Shown here one piece after another: positions 1 to 11,499 of a stretch of 64,000 nt of DNA. The position numbers and the translations under genes were made by a program. The notes under the pieces are model-generated. The model was not told the origin of the DNA, did not search any database, and was given only the letters and a program-made list of their open reading frames with translations. This stretch comes from Aspidapion aeneum (Eukaryota; Arthropoda; Insecta; Coleoptera; Brentidae). Where the stretch lies: NCBI GenBank assembly GCA_963576565.1, contig OY755042.1:95474185-95538184 (forward strand). Direction: 5' to 3'. The first letter of the stretch is position 1. Every line of letters begins with the position of its first letter.

Positions 1-119
1 ACTAGTAGTTACAAGTAAATTTAGCAGATAGGTGTTTTTTTTATTAATTTTTTTTTTATTTTCAACTTTTAGGTTTAATTCTTATTCAGCCTTATCAAAA
101 GCACCAGGCATTTACAATT

Positions 120-850
120 CAGGTTTACCCAAAAAGTACGTGTAGATTTTCTACGGACGCGAAAAGTGTTACCTTCCATTGAGTGAAGGTGGGGAAGGAG
201 AGATAGAGGAGAGAACTAGTAAAATGGTGTCGAAAAAAATCTTAAAGCGTGCCGAAAGAATTTTTGAAATCGCTCTAAATTTGTGAAAGGTATAGCCACA
301 ACTATTACTAATAAGAAGGGTGGGGAGAAGAGAGGGAGAGGAAGGGGAAACTAGTAAAATGATGTGGAAAAAAGTCTTAAAGCGTGTGCAGAAAGAATTT
401 TTGAAATCGCTCTATATTTGATAAAATTATGCAAATATAGTTTCTGAATAGGGCGGGGGGAATGACAGGAGGGGAAATGGGTGGGAGCAGGGAGGACTAC
501 AAACTAACTACAACAAATTAGAGGATATTTGCAATGGGTAATCAAAGGAATTCCAATAAAATCGTCTGAAATTTAGATAGTTTGTATGCTTTAAAGCCTA
601 GATAATGTGACAATATGGCGTCTGAAGACCGCCCTGTTGATTCCTGTTTTAAACAAAATATAGCCAGAGCACCTTTGGGATCAGTAGCAATTCAACGACA
701 CCTTTTTTGACAAAATCGGTTCAGCCGTTTAGCCTCTAGCGTAACACAAACATATTTACTTATATACAAAAATCAAAAAACATTACCCTTCCTTTCGCCG
801 TGCTGCAGTTGGGTAAAAAAAATAGGTGTAGAGATAAGCCGATTACGTTC
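120..850. repeat. G-rich tandem repeat block of a dispersed repeat family
   Basis: Three imperfect units of about 125 bp, each with a G-rich stretch (gggtggggag type) followed by an aactagtaaaatg-like segment and a gaaatcgctct-like segment, lie at about 180-500. They lead into a tail with aaatcggttcagccgttt and cattacccttcct. The same order of segments recurs at 47545-48115, so this is a dispersed repeat, not a gene. No coding potential is seen. Confidence 0.6.
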
Positions 851-1017
851 AACGCAGATACGAACACATTCGCTTCTGCTTTCAATTTAATTTTTGTGTG
901 ACCTAATGAAAACTCAGAAATATTAAGGATTACTCTGCATTTAAAAACAAAGTAAAACTGGCTTTTTTTATTATTATTATTACAAGCTTTTTACAAGCTT
1001 TTATTATTACAGGCTTT

Positions 1018-1056
1018 TAGCTCACACATATACTATACTATAGTAGTGTGAGCTAT
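1018..1056. repeat. Hairpin bounding the octamer region (left)
   Basis: AGCTCACAC and GTGTGAGCT form the arms of a perfect 9-bp stem around a TA-rich loop that is itself largely self-complementary. A related hairpin (GCTCGCAC to GTGTGAGCT) sits at 5003-5048, on the far side of the octamer array. The pair may mark the two ends of one inserted segment. Confidence 0.5.
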
Positions 1057-1162
1057 GGTGATCCTAATTTTTTCGAGAAAAAAAAAGTTGCTCTGATTTC
1101 AAAATTTTTTATATATCTTTGCGTTTCAGATGATTTTGAAACTTTTTGTCGCGCCGTCTGTT

Positions 1163-4100
1163 TGTCTGTATGTCTGTATGTCTGTATGTCTGTATGTCTG
1201 TATGTCTGTATGTCTGTATGTCTGTATGTCTGTATGTCTGTATGTCTGTATGTCTGTATGTCTGTATGTCTGTATGTCTGTATGTCTGTATGTCTGTATG
1301 TCTGTATGTCTGTATGTCTGTATGTCTGTATGTCTGTATGTCTGTATGTCTGTATGTCTGTATGTCTGTATGTCTGTATGTCTGTATGTCTGTATGTCTG
1401 TATGTCTGTATGTCTGTATGTCTGTATGTCTGTATGTCTGTATGTCTGTATGTCTGTATGTCTGTATGTCTGTATGTCTGTATGTCTGTATGTCTGTATG
1501 TCTGTATGTCTGTATGTCTGTATGTCTGTATGTCTGTATGTCTGTATGTCTGTATGTCTGTATGTCTGTATGTCTGTATGTCTGTATGTCTGTATGTCTG
1601 TATGTCTGTATGTCTGTATGTCTGTATGTCTGTATGTCTGTATGTCTGTATGTCTGTATGTCTGTATGTCTGTATGTCTGTATGTCTGTATGTCTGTATG
1701 TCTGTATGTCTGTATGTCTGTATGTCTGTATGTCTGTATGTCTGTATGTCTGTATGTCTGTATGTCTGTATGTCTGTATGTCTGTATGTCTGTATGTCTG
1801 TATGTCTGTATGTCTGTATGTCTGTATGTCTGTATGTCTGTATGTCTGTATGTCTGTATGTCTGTATGTCTGTATGTCTGTATGTCTGTATGTCTGTATG
1901 TCTGTATGTCTGTATGTCTGTATGTCTGTATGTCTGTATGTCTGTATGTCTGTATGTCTGTATGTCTGTATGTCTGTATGTCTGTATGTCTGTATGTCTG
2001 TATGTCTGTATGTCTGTATGTCTGTATGTCTGTATGTCTGTATGTCTGTATGTCTGTATGTCTGTATGTCTGTATGTCTGTATGTCTGTATGTCTGTATG
2101 TCTGTATGTCTGTATGTCTGTATGTCTGTATGTCTGTATGTCTGTATGTCTGTATGTCTGTATGTCTGTATGTCTGTATGTCTGTATGTCTGTATGTCTG
2201 TATGTCTGTATGTCTGTATGTCTGTATGTCTGTATGTCTGTATGTCTGTATGTCTGTATGTCTGTATGTCTGTATGTCTGTATGTCTGTATGTCTGTATG
2301 TCTGTATGTCTGTATGTCTGTATGTCTGTATGTCTGTATGTCTGTATGTCTGTATGTCTGTATGTCTGTATGTCTGTATGTCTGTATGTCTGTATGTCTG
2401 TATGTCTGTATGTCTGTATGTCTGTATGTCTGTATGTCTGTATGTCTGTATGTCTGTATGTCTGTATGTCTGTATGTCTGTATGTCTGTATGTCTGTATG
2501 TCTGTATGTCTGTATGTCTGTATGTCTGTATGTCTGTATGTCTGTATGTCTGTATGTCTGTATGTCTGTATGTCTGTATGTCTGTATGTCTGTATGTCTG
2601 TATGTCTGTATGTCTGTATGTCTGTATGTCTGTATGTCTGTATGTCTGTATGTCTGTATGTCTGTATGTCTGTATGTCTGTATGTCTGTATGTCTGTATG
2701 TCTGTATGTCTGTATGTCTGTATGTCTGTATGTCTGTATGTCTGTATGTCTGTATGTCTGTATGTCTGTATGTCTGTATGTCTGTATGTCTGTATGTCTG
2801 TATGTCTGTATGTCTGTATGTCTGTATGTCTGTATGTCTGTATGTCTGTATGTCTGTATGTCTGTATGTCTGTATGTCTGTATGTCTGTATGTCTGTATG
2901 TCTGTATGTCTGTATGTCTGTATGTCTGTATGTCTGTATGTCTGTATGTCTGTATGTCTGTATGTCTGTATGTCTGTATGTCTGTATGTCTGTATGTCTG
3001 TATGTCTGTATGTCTGTATGTCTGTATGTCTGTATGTCTGTATGTCTGTATGTCTGTATGTCTGTATGTCTGTATGTCTGTATGTCTGTATGTCTGTATG
3101 TCTGTATGTCTGTATGTCTGTATGTCTGTATGTCTGTATGTCTGTATGTCTGTATGTCTGTATGTCTGTATGTCTGTATGTCTGTATGTCTGTATGTCTG
3201 TATGTCTGTATGTCTGTATGTCTGTATGTCTGTATGTCTGTATGTCTGTATGTCTGTATGTCTGTATGTCTGTATGTCTGTATGTCTGTATGTCTGTATG
3301 TCTGTATGTCTGTATGTCTGTATGTCTGTATGTCTGTATGTCTGTATGTCTGTATGTCTGTATGTCTGTATGTCTGTATGTCTGTATGTCTGTATGTCTG
3401 TATGTCTGTATGTCTGTATGTCTGTATGTCTGTATGTCTGTATGTCTGTATGTCTGTATGTCTGTATGTCTGTATGTCTGTATGTCTGTATGTCTGTATG
3501 TCTGTATGTCTGTATGTCTGTATGTCTGTATGTCTGTATGTCTGTATGTCTGTATGTCTGTATGTCTGTATGTCTGTATGTCTGTATGTCTGTATGTCTG
3601 TATGTCTGTATGTCTGTATGTCTGTATGTCTGTATGTCTGTATGTCTGTATGTCTGTATGTCTGTATGTCTGTATGTCTGTATGTCTGTATGTCTGTATG
3701 TCTGTATGTCTGTATGTCTGTATGTCTGTATGTCTGTATGTCTGTATGTCTGTATGTCTGTATGTCTGTATGTCTGTATGTCTGTATGTCTGTATGTCTG
3801 TATGTCTGTATGTCTGTATGTCTGTATGTCTGTATGTCTGTATGTCTGTATGTCTGTATGTCTGTATGTCTGTATGTCTGTATGTCTGTATGTCTGTATG
3901 TCTGTATGTCTGTATGTCTGTATGTCTGTATGTCTGTATGTCTGTATGTCTGTATGTCTGTATGTCTGTATGTCTGTATGTCTGTATGTCTGTATGTCTG
4001 TATGTCTGTATGTCTGTATGTCTGTATGTCTGTATGTCTGTATGTCTGTATGTCTGTATGTCTGTATGTCTGTATGTCTGTATGTCTGTATGTCTGTATG

Positions 4101-4518
4101 TCTGTATGTCTGTATGTCTGTATGTCTGTATGTCTGTATGTCTGTATGTCTGTATGTCTGTATGTCTGTATGTCTGTATGTCTGTATGTCTGTATGTCTG
4201 TATGTCTGTATGTCTGTATGTCTGTATGTCTGTATGTCTGTATGTCTGTATGTCTGTATGTCTGTATGTCTGTATGTCTGTATGTCTGTATGTCTGTATG
4301 TCTGTATGTCTGTATGTCTGTATGTCTGTATGTCTGTATGTCTGTATGTCTGTATGTCTGTATGTCTGTATGTCTGTATGTCTGTATGTCTGTATGTCTG
4401 TATGTCTGTATGTCTGTATGTCTGTATGTCTGTATGTCTGTATATCTGTATGTCTGTATGTCTGTATGTCTGTATGTCTGTATGTCTGTATGTCTGTATG
4501 TCTGTATGTCTGTCTGTA
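1163..4518. repeat. Octamer satellite (TGTCTGTA)n, about 419 copies
   Basis: About 3.36 kb is an almost uninterrupted head-to-tail array of the 8-bp unit TGTCTGTA. The only internal change noticed is a G-to-A at about 4444, near the 3' edge. Eight is not a multiple of three and the 24-bp super-unit has no stop in any frame, so all six frames stay open for over 1100 codons. These frames are an artefact of the repeat, not genes. The array runs directly into a conserved flank (aaaccgctaaaccgatttta) that is also found next to short TGTCTG tracts elsewhere in the window. Confidence 0.97.
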
Positions 4519-5002
4519 AAGACCAACGCGCATAACTCAAAAACCGCTAAACCGATTTTAATGAAATTTGGTACCTAGGCTGGGTGAGTCGAGATGGTCC
4601 CATTTAAAAATTAACAAAATCCACCGAACACAAGCCAAATAAAAGGGTGGGGGAAGATTTCAAAAATTAGAGTTTATGTGAAAATATGGCGTGTGTGATA
4701 TCAAACGAAAGGTAATTGAGTATGGAGTTAAACAAAATACATTTTAGTTTTTTTTTCTTCAAAAAGGGTGGGGGTAGATTTAAAAACTTAGAGTTTACGT
4801 GAAAATATGGCGTGTGTGATATCAAACGAAAGGTAATTAAGTCCGGACTTAAACAAAATACATTTTAGTTTTTGTTTTTTTAAGGGTGGGGGTAGATTTC
4901 AAAAATTTGAGTTTAGGTCAAAACATGGCTGGTGTGGTATCAAACAAAAGGTAATTCTGGAGTCTGGAGTTGAATAACAAATATTTCAGGTTTTAGTTTT
5001 AT
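4519..5002. repeat. Octamer 3' flank and three ~120-bp tandem units
   Basis: The segment starts with the aaccgctaaaccgatttta module, then holds three imperfect direct units at about 4640, 4766 and 4885. Each has a gggtgggggtagattt-like start, aaaatatggcgtgtgtgata in the middle, and aaaatacattttagtttt at the end. It resembles the G-rich tandem unit at 180-500 in layout. Confidence 0.6.
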
Positions 5003-5048
5003 TAGCTCGCACGTAGACTATAACTATAGTACCTAGTGTGAGCTCAGG
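5003..5048. repeat. Hairpin bounding the octamer region (right)
   Basis: GCTCGCAC and GTGTGAGC flank a TA-rich self-complementary loop. It is a diverged copy of the hairpin at 1018-1056. Confidence 0.45.
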
Positions 5049-5094
5049 GGCCCATATATTTGGAAGAGTATTTTTACAAGCTTTTATTTAACTT

Positions 5095-5560
5095 CACCTG
5101 TATGTATGTATGTAAGTGGGTATGTATGTAATCAAATCTTGCAACTCATTTTTGAAGAACTTCCAAATATCCGATTGACTTCAAATTTCGCACAGCGTCT
5201 TGGTTCCGATGACAATACAATGTGGTTTCATCGGGTACCTACCTCCCCCCTAACGTGGGGGTGGAGAGGGGGTAAAACTTTAGTTTGTCCGATTTCCACC
5301 AAAATTGGTATCTGGGGGTTCTTGAGGATGAGAATTACGAATTTCTGATCAGATTACAAAAATTCAATATGGCGGATTCAAAATGGACGATTTAATTTCA
5401 AGTTTTTCTGATTACCTTCAACTGACTTCCACGTATCCGATTGACTTTGAGTTTTGTATACCGTTATAGTTCCGATGACAATCCAATAATGTGGAATCAC
5501 TGACTGCCTACCTCCCCCCTAACGTGGAGGGCGGAGAGGGCGTAAAATTTTAGTTTGTAT
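5095..5560. repeat. Dispersed repeat with internal duplication
   Basis: A (TGTA)n tract is followed by two related halves (about 5155-5290 and 5420-5545). Each contains tatccgattgactt, gttccgatgacaat and a ctacctcccccctaacgtgg segment. The arrangement of a short microsatellite followed by a conserved flank is like that of the octamer array. Confidence 0.5.
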
Positions 5561-5569
5561 TTTGTTTAG

Positions 5570-5684
5570 TATCAAATCGTTGGACGGCCTTCTCATCAAA
5601 GACTTAGATATTTTAAAATTGACAGGAAAGGCTCCCTGCAATATCGATGCGCTAGCTGAAATGCATAGACTTAGTCAAATCTAA
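5570..5684 (+). CDS. Candidate terminal exon of an unrecognised gene
   Basis: A pyrimidine-rich acceptor (tttgtttag) ends at 5569. It is followed by 37 open codons in the frame starting at 5571, a TAA at 5682-5684, and an AATAAA-like signal within about 10 bases. The peptide includes LIKDLDILKLTGKAP and ALAEMHRLSQI, which look protein-like and are not low-complexity. I do not recognise the family. If real, it is the C-terminus of a + strand gene whose earlier exons lie upstream or outside the window, with the octamer array possibly in its last intron. It could equally be the end of a transposon gene or a chance open stretch. Confidence 0.3.
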
Positions 5685-5689
5685 AAATG

Positions 5690-6195
5690 AAAAAATAAAT
5701 TTAGAAAAAAAAACTTTTTGAAAACAAGCTTTTATAAAATGGACTAACAAGCATAAAATAATTTTTTGAGTGTTCTAATATCATAATAATAAAAGCGATG
5801 GGCGTATTTAATATTAGGTAAATGCCTTTCCATGTGCATTTGGTGGATCGTCCACAACCGATGATGGGCCGACTCTTCTTTTTCAATGTGACGAAATAAA
5901 TCGACAAGCAGGCGTAATGTCCATCCATATCAGAAAAATGTAAGGGTAGCTTGAGTAGGGTTGGGTTGGGTTAAATTATCTACCCTTACATTTCTCTGCT
6001 ATAATATAATTAATTTTTTTTTAAGTAAATTTCGAGTTAACAAGGCTAAAAGAAAAACGGGAAAATTTCCTTTAATACGCCCATCGGTTTTATTATTATA
6101 TCAGAACACTGAAAAAATTATTTTATGCTTTTTAGTCCATTTTATAAAAGCTCCTTTTCAAAAAGTTTTTTTTTCTAAATTTATTTTTAATATAT
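5690..6195. repeat. Foldback (inverted repeat) element, ~500 bp
   Basis: The left arm (about 5690-5815: aaatttagaaaaaaaaactt, cttttataaaatggacta, catgcttatttt-like parts) is the reverse complement of the right arm (about 6060-6195). Both arms also share a cgcccatcg segment. The unique centre includes a gggttgggttgggtt run. No open frame stands out. Confidence 0.6.
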
Positions 6196-6786
6196 TCTTG
6201 AACCGCCGCGCCATTGCAAATTCAATATTTTAAAGCGAATCATCTGTGGCGTAACGTGACCATTAAAAATAGCCCTGACTCACCTTCTAAAATATTGAAA
6301 TAAATGAGATATAATTATGTAAGATCCTGTATACGGTGCGGTGTTGTTGGTCGCATCCATACAGCTATATTACATGTACCTAGCTATGTATCTTTGTATG
6401 CGGAAAGCTGGAGATAGCTGTGTTGAGGTAACCAACTATTATATAGCTAACTTTAATAGCTAGATATCCTACATAACTACATATTAGGGTGTTTTGGTCA
6501 GGCACTTTAATCGCGAATATCGTTACCCTTACAGTTAACTTTACCGTAAATCAAGGTAACTGCAAGTCGTTAAACACGAGCTTTTAAACGTCCCCAAAAA
6601 CAACGTTTGACAGTAAAAATAACCATACCTTTTTATTAACATTTGTTGGTTATGTGGACTCGCGAACAAAGAAAAATTGAAAAAAAAGTTATTTGATCTT
6701 ATAATTTAATTGGTTTTCATTTTAATTTTTTTTAACAAAATAAACTTTCTAACCTAGAAATCTCCTATCACAGAATCACTAGCAAG

Positions 6787-7514
6787 TAGGGTATCCAAGT
6801 CCCGGGACCAAATATGTTTTAGGGACTTCGGGACCAAATGTCAGGTCCCGGGACTAGTCCCGGGACTGGTCCCGAAACTAAAATAAAAGTAATTAAATTA
6901 ATTTAACACAGAACAGAACACAGGTTTATTGATATTGGTAAATGGTTAACATAACAACAAATTGACAAACGTAGCAAATAAAAAGGTAAGTATAGGGAAA
7001 CATTAGTTTTGTCCAATGTGAAATTTAAGTGCCACGAGTGCATTTAAGGACTCATTCTTTAATCTTAAACGAAGCTTCTTACAAACACCGCTGGCCACTG
7101 AGAAAGCTCTCTCCGATTGGACGCTGAGAGGTGGTATAGTCAGTAAATGCTCGTAGCATAGCTGCAAATATTGTCCTCGACAACCGCCATCCTCAAAAAG
7201 GACCATTTCTCGTTTTATTATTTTTGAAAATCGATCTGGTTTTGCACTTGATGACGTTTGTATGATTGCTCTTGTACTTGTTGAGACAGTAGCAAATATT
7301 GCATTTTCAATAAATCCGCCTAATTTTTTTGCGATCCTTTCGCGTTCATGCAATAGACGGCGCTGTGTCACGCTTATTATGCATGTGTCTGGTATAATTT
7401 AGCGGTTTCGGGACGAAGTTAAGGTCCCGGGACCTTTACTGAGTGCCGGGACCACTTTTTTTAGGAAAGGTCCCGGGACCGTCCCAGGACCAAGTCCCGG
7501 TACTGGATACTCTA
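6787..7514 (-). mobile_element. Internally deleted hAT element with 8-bp TSD
   Basis: The element is flanked by a perfect 8-bp duplication CTAGCAAG (6779-6786 and 7515-7522). Its ends are inverted: left TAGGGTATCCAAGTCCCGGG, right (reverse strand) TAGAGTATCCAGTACCGGGA. Subterminal regions are studded with the palindrome GTCCCGGGAC. Only the C-terminal hAT dimerisation region of a transposase remains, on the minus strand. At 728 bp it is far shorter than an autonomous hAT (typically 2.5-5 kb), so it is a deletion derivative. Confidence 0.85.
7003..7371 (-). pseudogene. hAT transposase C-terminal dimerisation fragment
   Basis: This minus-strand frame (about 122 codons) contains IPPLSVQSERAFSVASGV followed by KLRLRLKNESLNALVALK. 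That matches the hAT C-terminal dimerisation motif (P-x-S-x-x-x-E-R-x-F-S ... N-R/L-L-x-x-x-x-x-x-L-x-x-L). The BED finger and RNase H-like catalytic core are absent. The fragment ends with a natural stop at 7003. It sits wholly inside the 728-bp element, so it cannot make a working transposase alone. Confidence 0.8.
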
Positions 7515-7839
7515 CTAGCAAGTTTGGTTGATTGGCTCTTTAACGGTAAAAGTAACCTTTATCTGTCACCAATTAACGGCTTTCGTTACCTTTAATAAAA
7601 GTAACAGCGTGACAGAGCACTACTACGCCCGCGCAGGATAGAGGTTAGGGTAACAAACTGGTACAAAGCTCGACCAACAATACCCTATTTTATAGTTGCT
7701 AAAAAAGCATTAATATCGGGCAGCAAAAGAAAACAATAAAAGTAAATTTTGGAATACGATCCATCATAAATGAATGACAAAAATAAAAATAGCATAGAGA
7801 GGTGGAAGAGAGGTAAAAATTTCATTTAATCATTAGGTA

Positions 7840-8334
7840 TAGTTTTTGCAAAGTCAGTTGAACGAAGGTCAAAGCCGACCATCGGCATATCCTTTAAAGA
7901 AAGTGACATGGGCGGCGGTAGATATACTCATGAAAATTATTTCATTTAATTATGGCGTAAACTAAAGAAATAAAAATAGATAATAAAACTTTCTATTCCT
8001 ACACCTACAACAACGACACTGATTTATTTTCTAACTCTGCATACTGCCGACTAAAGGTATCCCGAAAAGAACACCTGAAAGCAATTAAAAGCGCATCTCA
8101 AAAAAATATGCCAATCAGGTGCCGTCTATCCACCTGTGCTGGGTCGGTCAGAAAACAAATACTTTGTGCTCGAACCGCAAAGGGGCGCGCCTTTTCTCTG
8201 TCGCTATGGTTGAAATTATACCAGGAAGATTTTATATGAATTTGGATAACTTTTAAAGGGCAGATTGAAGCAAAATTTCATGAAATCGATAGAACCCCGT
8301 ATTAGGAGCATTGCAGGTGACTTTGCAAAAACTA
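7840..8334. mobile_element. MITE family M1, copy 1 (TA target site)
   Basis: This 495-bp element has perfect inverted ends, TAGTTTTTGCAAAGTCA at the left and its complement at the right, and is flanked by TA on both sides. Two other copies lie at 24430-24922 and 36279-36772. There is no transposase. The TA duplication suggests mobilisation by a Tc1/mariner-type enzyme (inference). Confidence 0.9.
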
Positions 8335-10735
8335 TAATTGTTGACAGATTTACATTACAGGCTGATAGTTGCTCTTTTAAAATTGACCAGGGCTATCAAA
8401 ACGGACGGGCCACGATCCTCCACTTTGTTGACGTTACATCCGAGGCTGATTTTTTTTTGATGGTCACGTTACGACACAGCTGATTGTCTTTAAAATATTG
8501 AAGTTGGAATGACGGTTCATGAATATTTGATTTAAAAAAAAAAACCCGTTTTGAGGATGTTTTTACTATATTCTTTCAGAACAATTTTTTTTAAAATCTA
8601 TAGTAATCCTTAATTTTTCAGAGCCGCTTCATTAGCTCACACAAAAATTAAGTTTAAAACAGAAGCAAATATGACAAACACAGATGGCAAAGTCAAATAC
8701 ATATCAAATATAACAGTTGGCATGTGGTACATGGCGGGTAATTTGAATTCAATAAAAGGAATGCTAAATCTTGAAGATTTTAACCTTTTAATCATGTTGC
8801 TTTCTTACAAAACTTTGGTGGAATATCGGGATGGTGTTTGAGAATATTTGACTGAAATTTCGCGAAAATCTGTAGGGCCTTTTTAAAAATATCATAAAAA
8901 AACGTCGTGGCCTTTATTTTTGTCTTGGCCCTGAATTGACATACCAAAGTCGAATTTGAAACTAAGTCGTTTATTTATCTATAATTAAACTCGACAATAT
9001 TTATCTTGAATGATAAGCTGTCATATTTCAATCCAAAACTGTCAAAATACGACCTGACCACATTATTGCATGACTTCATTCCAATAAGTTATTTAATATT
9101 TGAATTGTGTGGCAGTTTTGACCGACTCTGTATATATTTTTCTGCGATTCAATAGCTACTTCAAAATCATAATTAGTTGTTCGCACGATCCTGTTCACCT
9201 TTTTTTGTTAACTGATTAGGCTATAAAACACCCTTGGCATTTTTCCTCTAATAAATTTTGCCTTGTCAGGAATTGAATTAGATAGATTTATTTGTAGGTA
9301 ATCTATATTATACTTCTAAACCACAAAAAGAAGTAAAATCTCTATATATCTTTTTCAATTTAGAAAATGGCGGCTTTGATAACAGATAAAATAAATGTGA
9401 AGAAGGAGTGACGTATTTAACTTTTGATCCGGAAAGGGCTCCAGTCAAAACATTTTAGTCCAAAGTACACAAATTTTCACTACGTCAAACTTTTTCGTTT
9501 GCGAATATTGTGATTTTTAACAAAGTCAGGGCCTAACCGAACCGAACCACCCCCCCCCCCCCTCCCCCGAAATGTTTATGACTCAAAAATAATAAAATAT
9601 TTAGTAGTGCTAAATTACCTAGTAGAAATATGGGCAATTCACAATTTTTAATTTTCGATTAATTAATTAATTCTATTTAAAAAAAAACTAAAATCTTAAG
9701 GGTATTTTACAGACAAATGTATGAAAAGTGAGTGGCAAAATATTTTTGTCCTCTAAATTTCACTTATGTCCCCGAAATGTTTCTTTCAATTTCTAAAAAA
9801 GACCCTATTGCTTAATAACACCAATAATTTTCTTCATAAACAGTTGTTAAATAATATTACTTGCTTTGACCACAGTGTAAATAAATTATCTACACTGTGC
9901 GTTGACTGCGAAATTATTTCAAGATTTGAGCAGCTGCTAAAAAATAATTTGGTAAACTTATCACGTCCTTGCAATGCAACTATAGGTAAATTTAGTGAGA
10001 ATAAGGACACTGTTGTTCTGGTAAATATACGTTTTAATCCATCGGTAACGTTTCGACAATGGTTTTTGTCTTCATCAGACCTTCAGACTAGATCGTACAT
10101 TAGAACAACAAAAAACAAGAATTCAAGCACATCAGGAAAACAAACGGCACAAAATTAAAAACGAAACCCGACATTAATCTGCTAATTATTCATTCATAAA
10201 TAATCTGCAAAAAAATCAAAAATGAGTTAGGACCGAAAATGGCTTTAAATAGGTTACTTTCATCGGCTTTTTAAGAAAAATACCCAAATTTTTTGTATTT
10301 TATTTTGAAAAAAAAATATATTACTATGTACTCTTAGCAAGCATTTAAACTTTAAACTCGCTTTTCTCAAAATAAGTTAAAACGTAGATAGGTGGGTCTT
10401 ACTAAGAACGGCAGTATTGGGATCATTACATTTTTTTTTTATTTTGACTCAAAATAAATTTGTGTCAAAAAAACCTAACCACCTGGCGTCTGGCTGTCTG
10501 GGATACGATAATTTAAAAACAAATAAATATATTTTAGCCATTTAACTGCCAACGTTCACATTTTGAGACCTTCTTTCAGAGGAAGTTATTTATAGTTTTT
10601 TTTTTAAATAAAACCAAATATTTTTGCTAGTTTAATGAAAATTTTGACTTAGTTTTATTTTGATTCTTTTTATAACAAAATACAAAATTCACAATTAAAG
10701 TTTTTTACCTTTTTTAGATTTTTACCTTTCTAGCC
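8335..10735. other. No recognisable gene; fragments of dispersed repeats
   Basis: AT-rich DNA. About 8390-8455 resembles 20140-20200 (ccagggctatcaaaacgga-like). About 8600-8690 is an inverted copy of 855-935. A poly-C run (13 C) lies at about 9550. The open frame at 9766-10158 is AT-rich and resembles no family I know. It overlaps a gtttcgacaatgg...cttcatcag segment typical of insect repeats, so I do not call it a gene. Confidence 0.4.
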
Positions 10736-10975
10736 AGCGCAGCAATGGCTAGAGAAGGTATTATTTTCGAGGATTTTTTTTTTGCGATAACGCCAAAAAT
10801 TTGTTTCTTGGGTGTATTTTTACCTATCTTAGCAATATGTCTGTTTTTGTGTATGTAACACGATAGCTTTTAAACCGCTAAACCGATTTTTATAAACTTT
10901 TCGGGTAAGATAGCGATCGACACTCGTATGAGCTGATTAGATTTTGGCCAAAATCCATGAATGCTAATGACATTT
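10736..10975. repeat. Microsatellite-seeded dispersed repeat (MS module)
   Basis: Order of parts: ttgggtgtatttttacctat, atgtctgtttttgtgtatgt, aaaccgctaaaccgattttt, and attagattttggccaaaatc with taatgaca. The same order occurs at 56030-56290 and, inverted, at 56330-56530. The short TGTCTG tract sits at the position that carries the giant octamer array at 1163-4518. Confidence 0.6.
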
Positions 10976-11097
10976 TTTTGACAATTATTTTTTTTTTAAA
11001 ATGCCAACTTTTTAACGTTGTTTGGAATATAGTAGATTACGTTTTGCTCAATAATTCGTGTTTTAACCAAAAACTTTCTAGGGATATTTCAGAGCTG

Positions 11098-11490
11098 TCA
11101 CAAGTACATTATGAAAGTACTTCAAGTACATTAAGATTTGTAAAAGTACTTGAAGTGCTAAGTACATTTTCTTTTCAAATGTACTTCAAGTACCAAGTAT
11201 ATTATAAAAGTACTTGATTTTCCCCAAGTCTTTTACTTTTAAATAGAAGTACGTCAAGTACTTTAAATATGTCGAAAAAATAGAAAAATGCCAAAAATAT
11301 AATTTTGAATGCACTTGAAGTACTTATAATGTACCTGAAGTTCTTTACTTGACAAAATCAAGTACATTTCCAAGTACATTGTTAAAAGTACTTCAAGTAC
11401 CAAGTACAATTACCGGATTGTAGATGTACTTCATGTACAGTACTTGAAGTACATGTAAGTACTTGAAGTACAATTTCAAGTACTGTCAGG
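11098..11490. repeat. AAGTACTT-rich cryptically simple repeat
   Basis: About 390 bp is packed with the palindromic word AAGTACTT and the related words AAGTACATT, TGTACTTCAAGTAC and CTTGAAGTAC. Spacing is irregular, so it is not a clean tandem array. It is highly self-complementary on one strand. Confidence 0.75.
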
Positions 11491-11499
11491 CTCTGGGAT

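Noticed and set aside
1048..4578. Six overlapping open frames of over 1100 codons on both strands
   Set aside because: They are read through the (TGTCTGTA)n array, which lacks stops in every frame. The peptides are pure 8-residue repeats.
9766..10158. 130-codon + strand frame as a gene
   Set aside because: AT-driven composition, no motif, no splice context, and overlap with repeat-like sequence.
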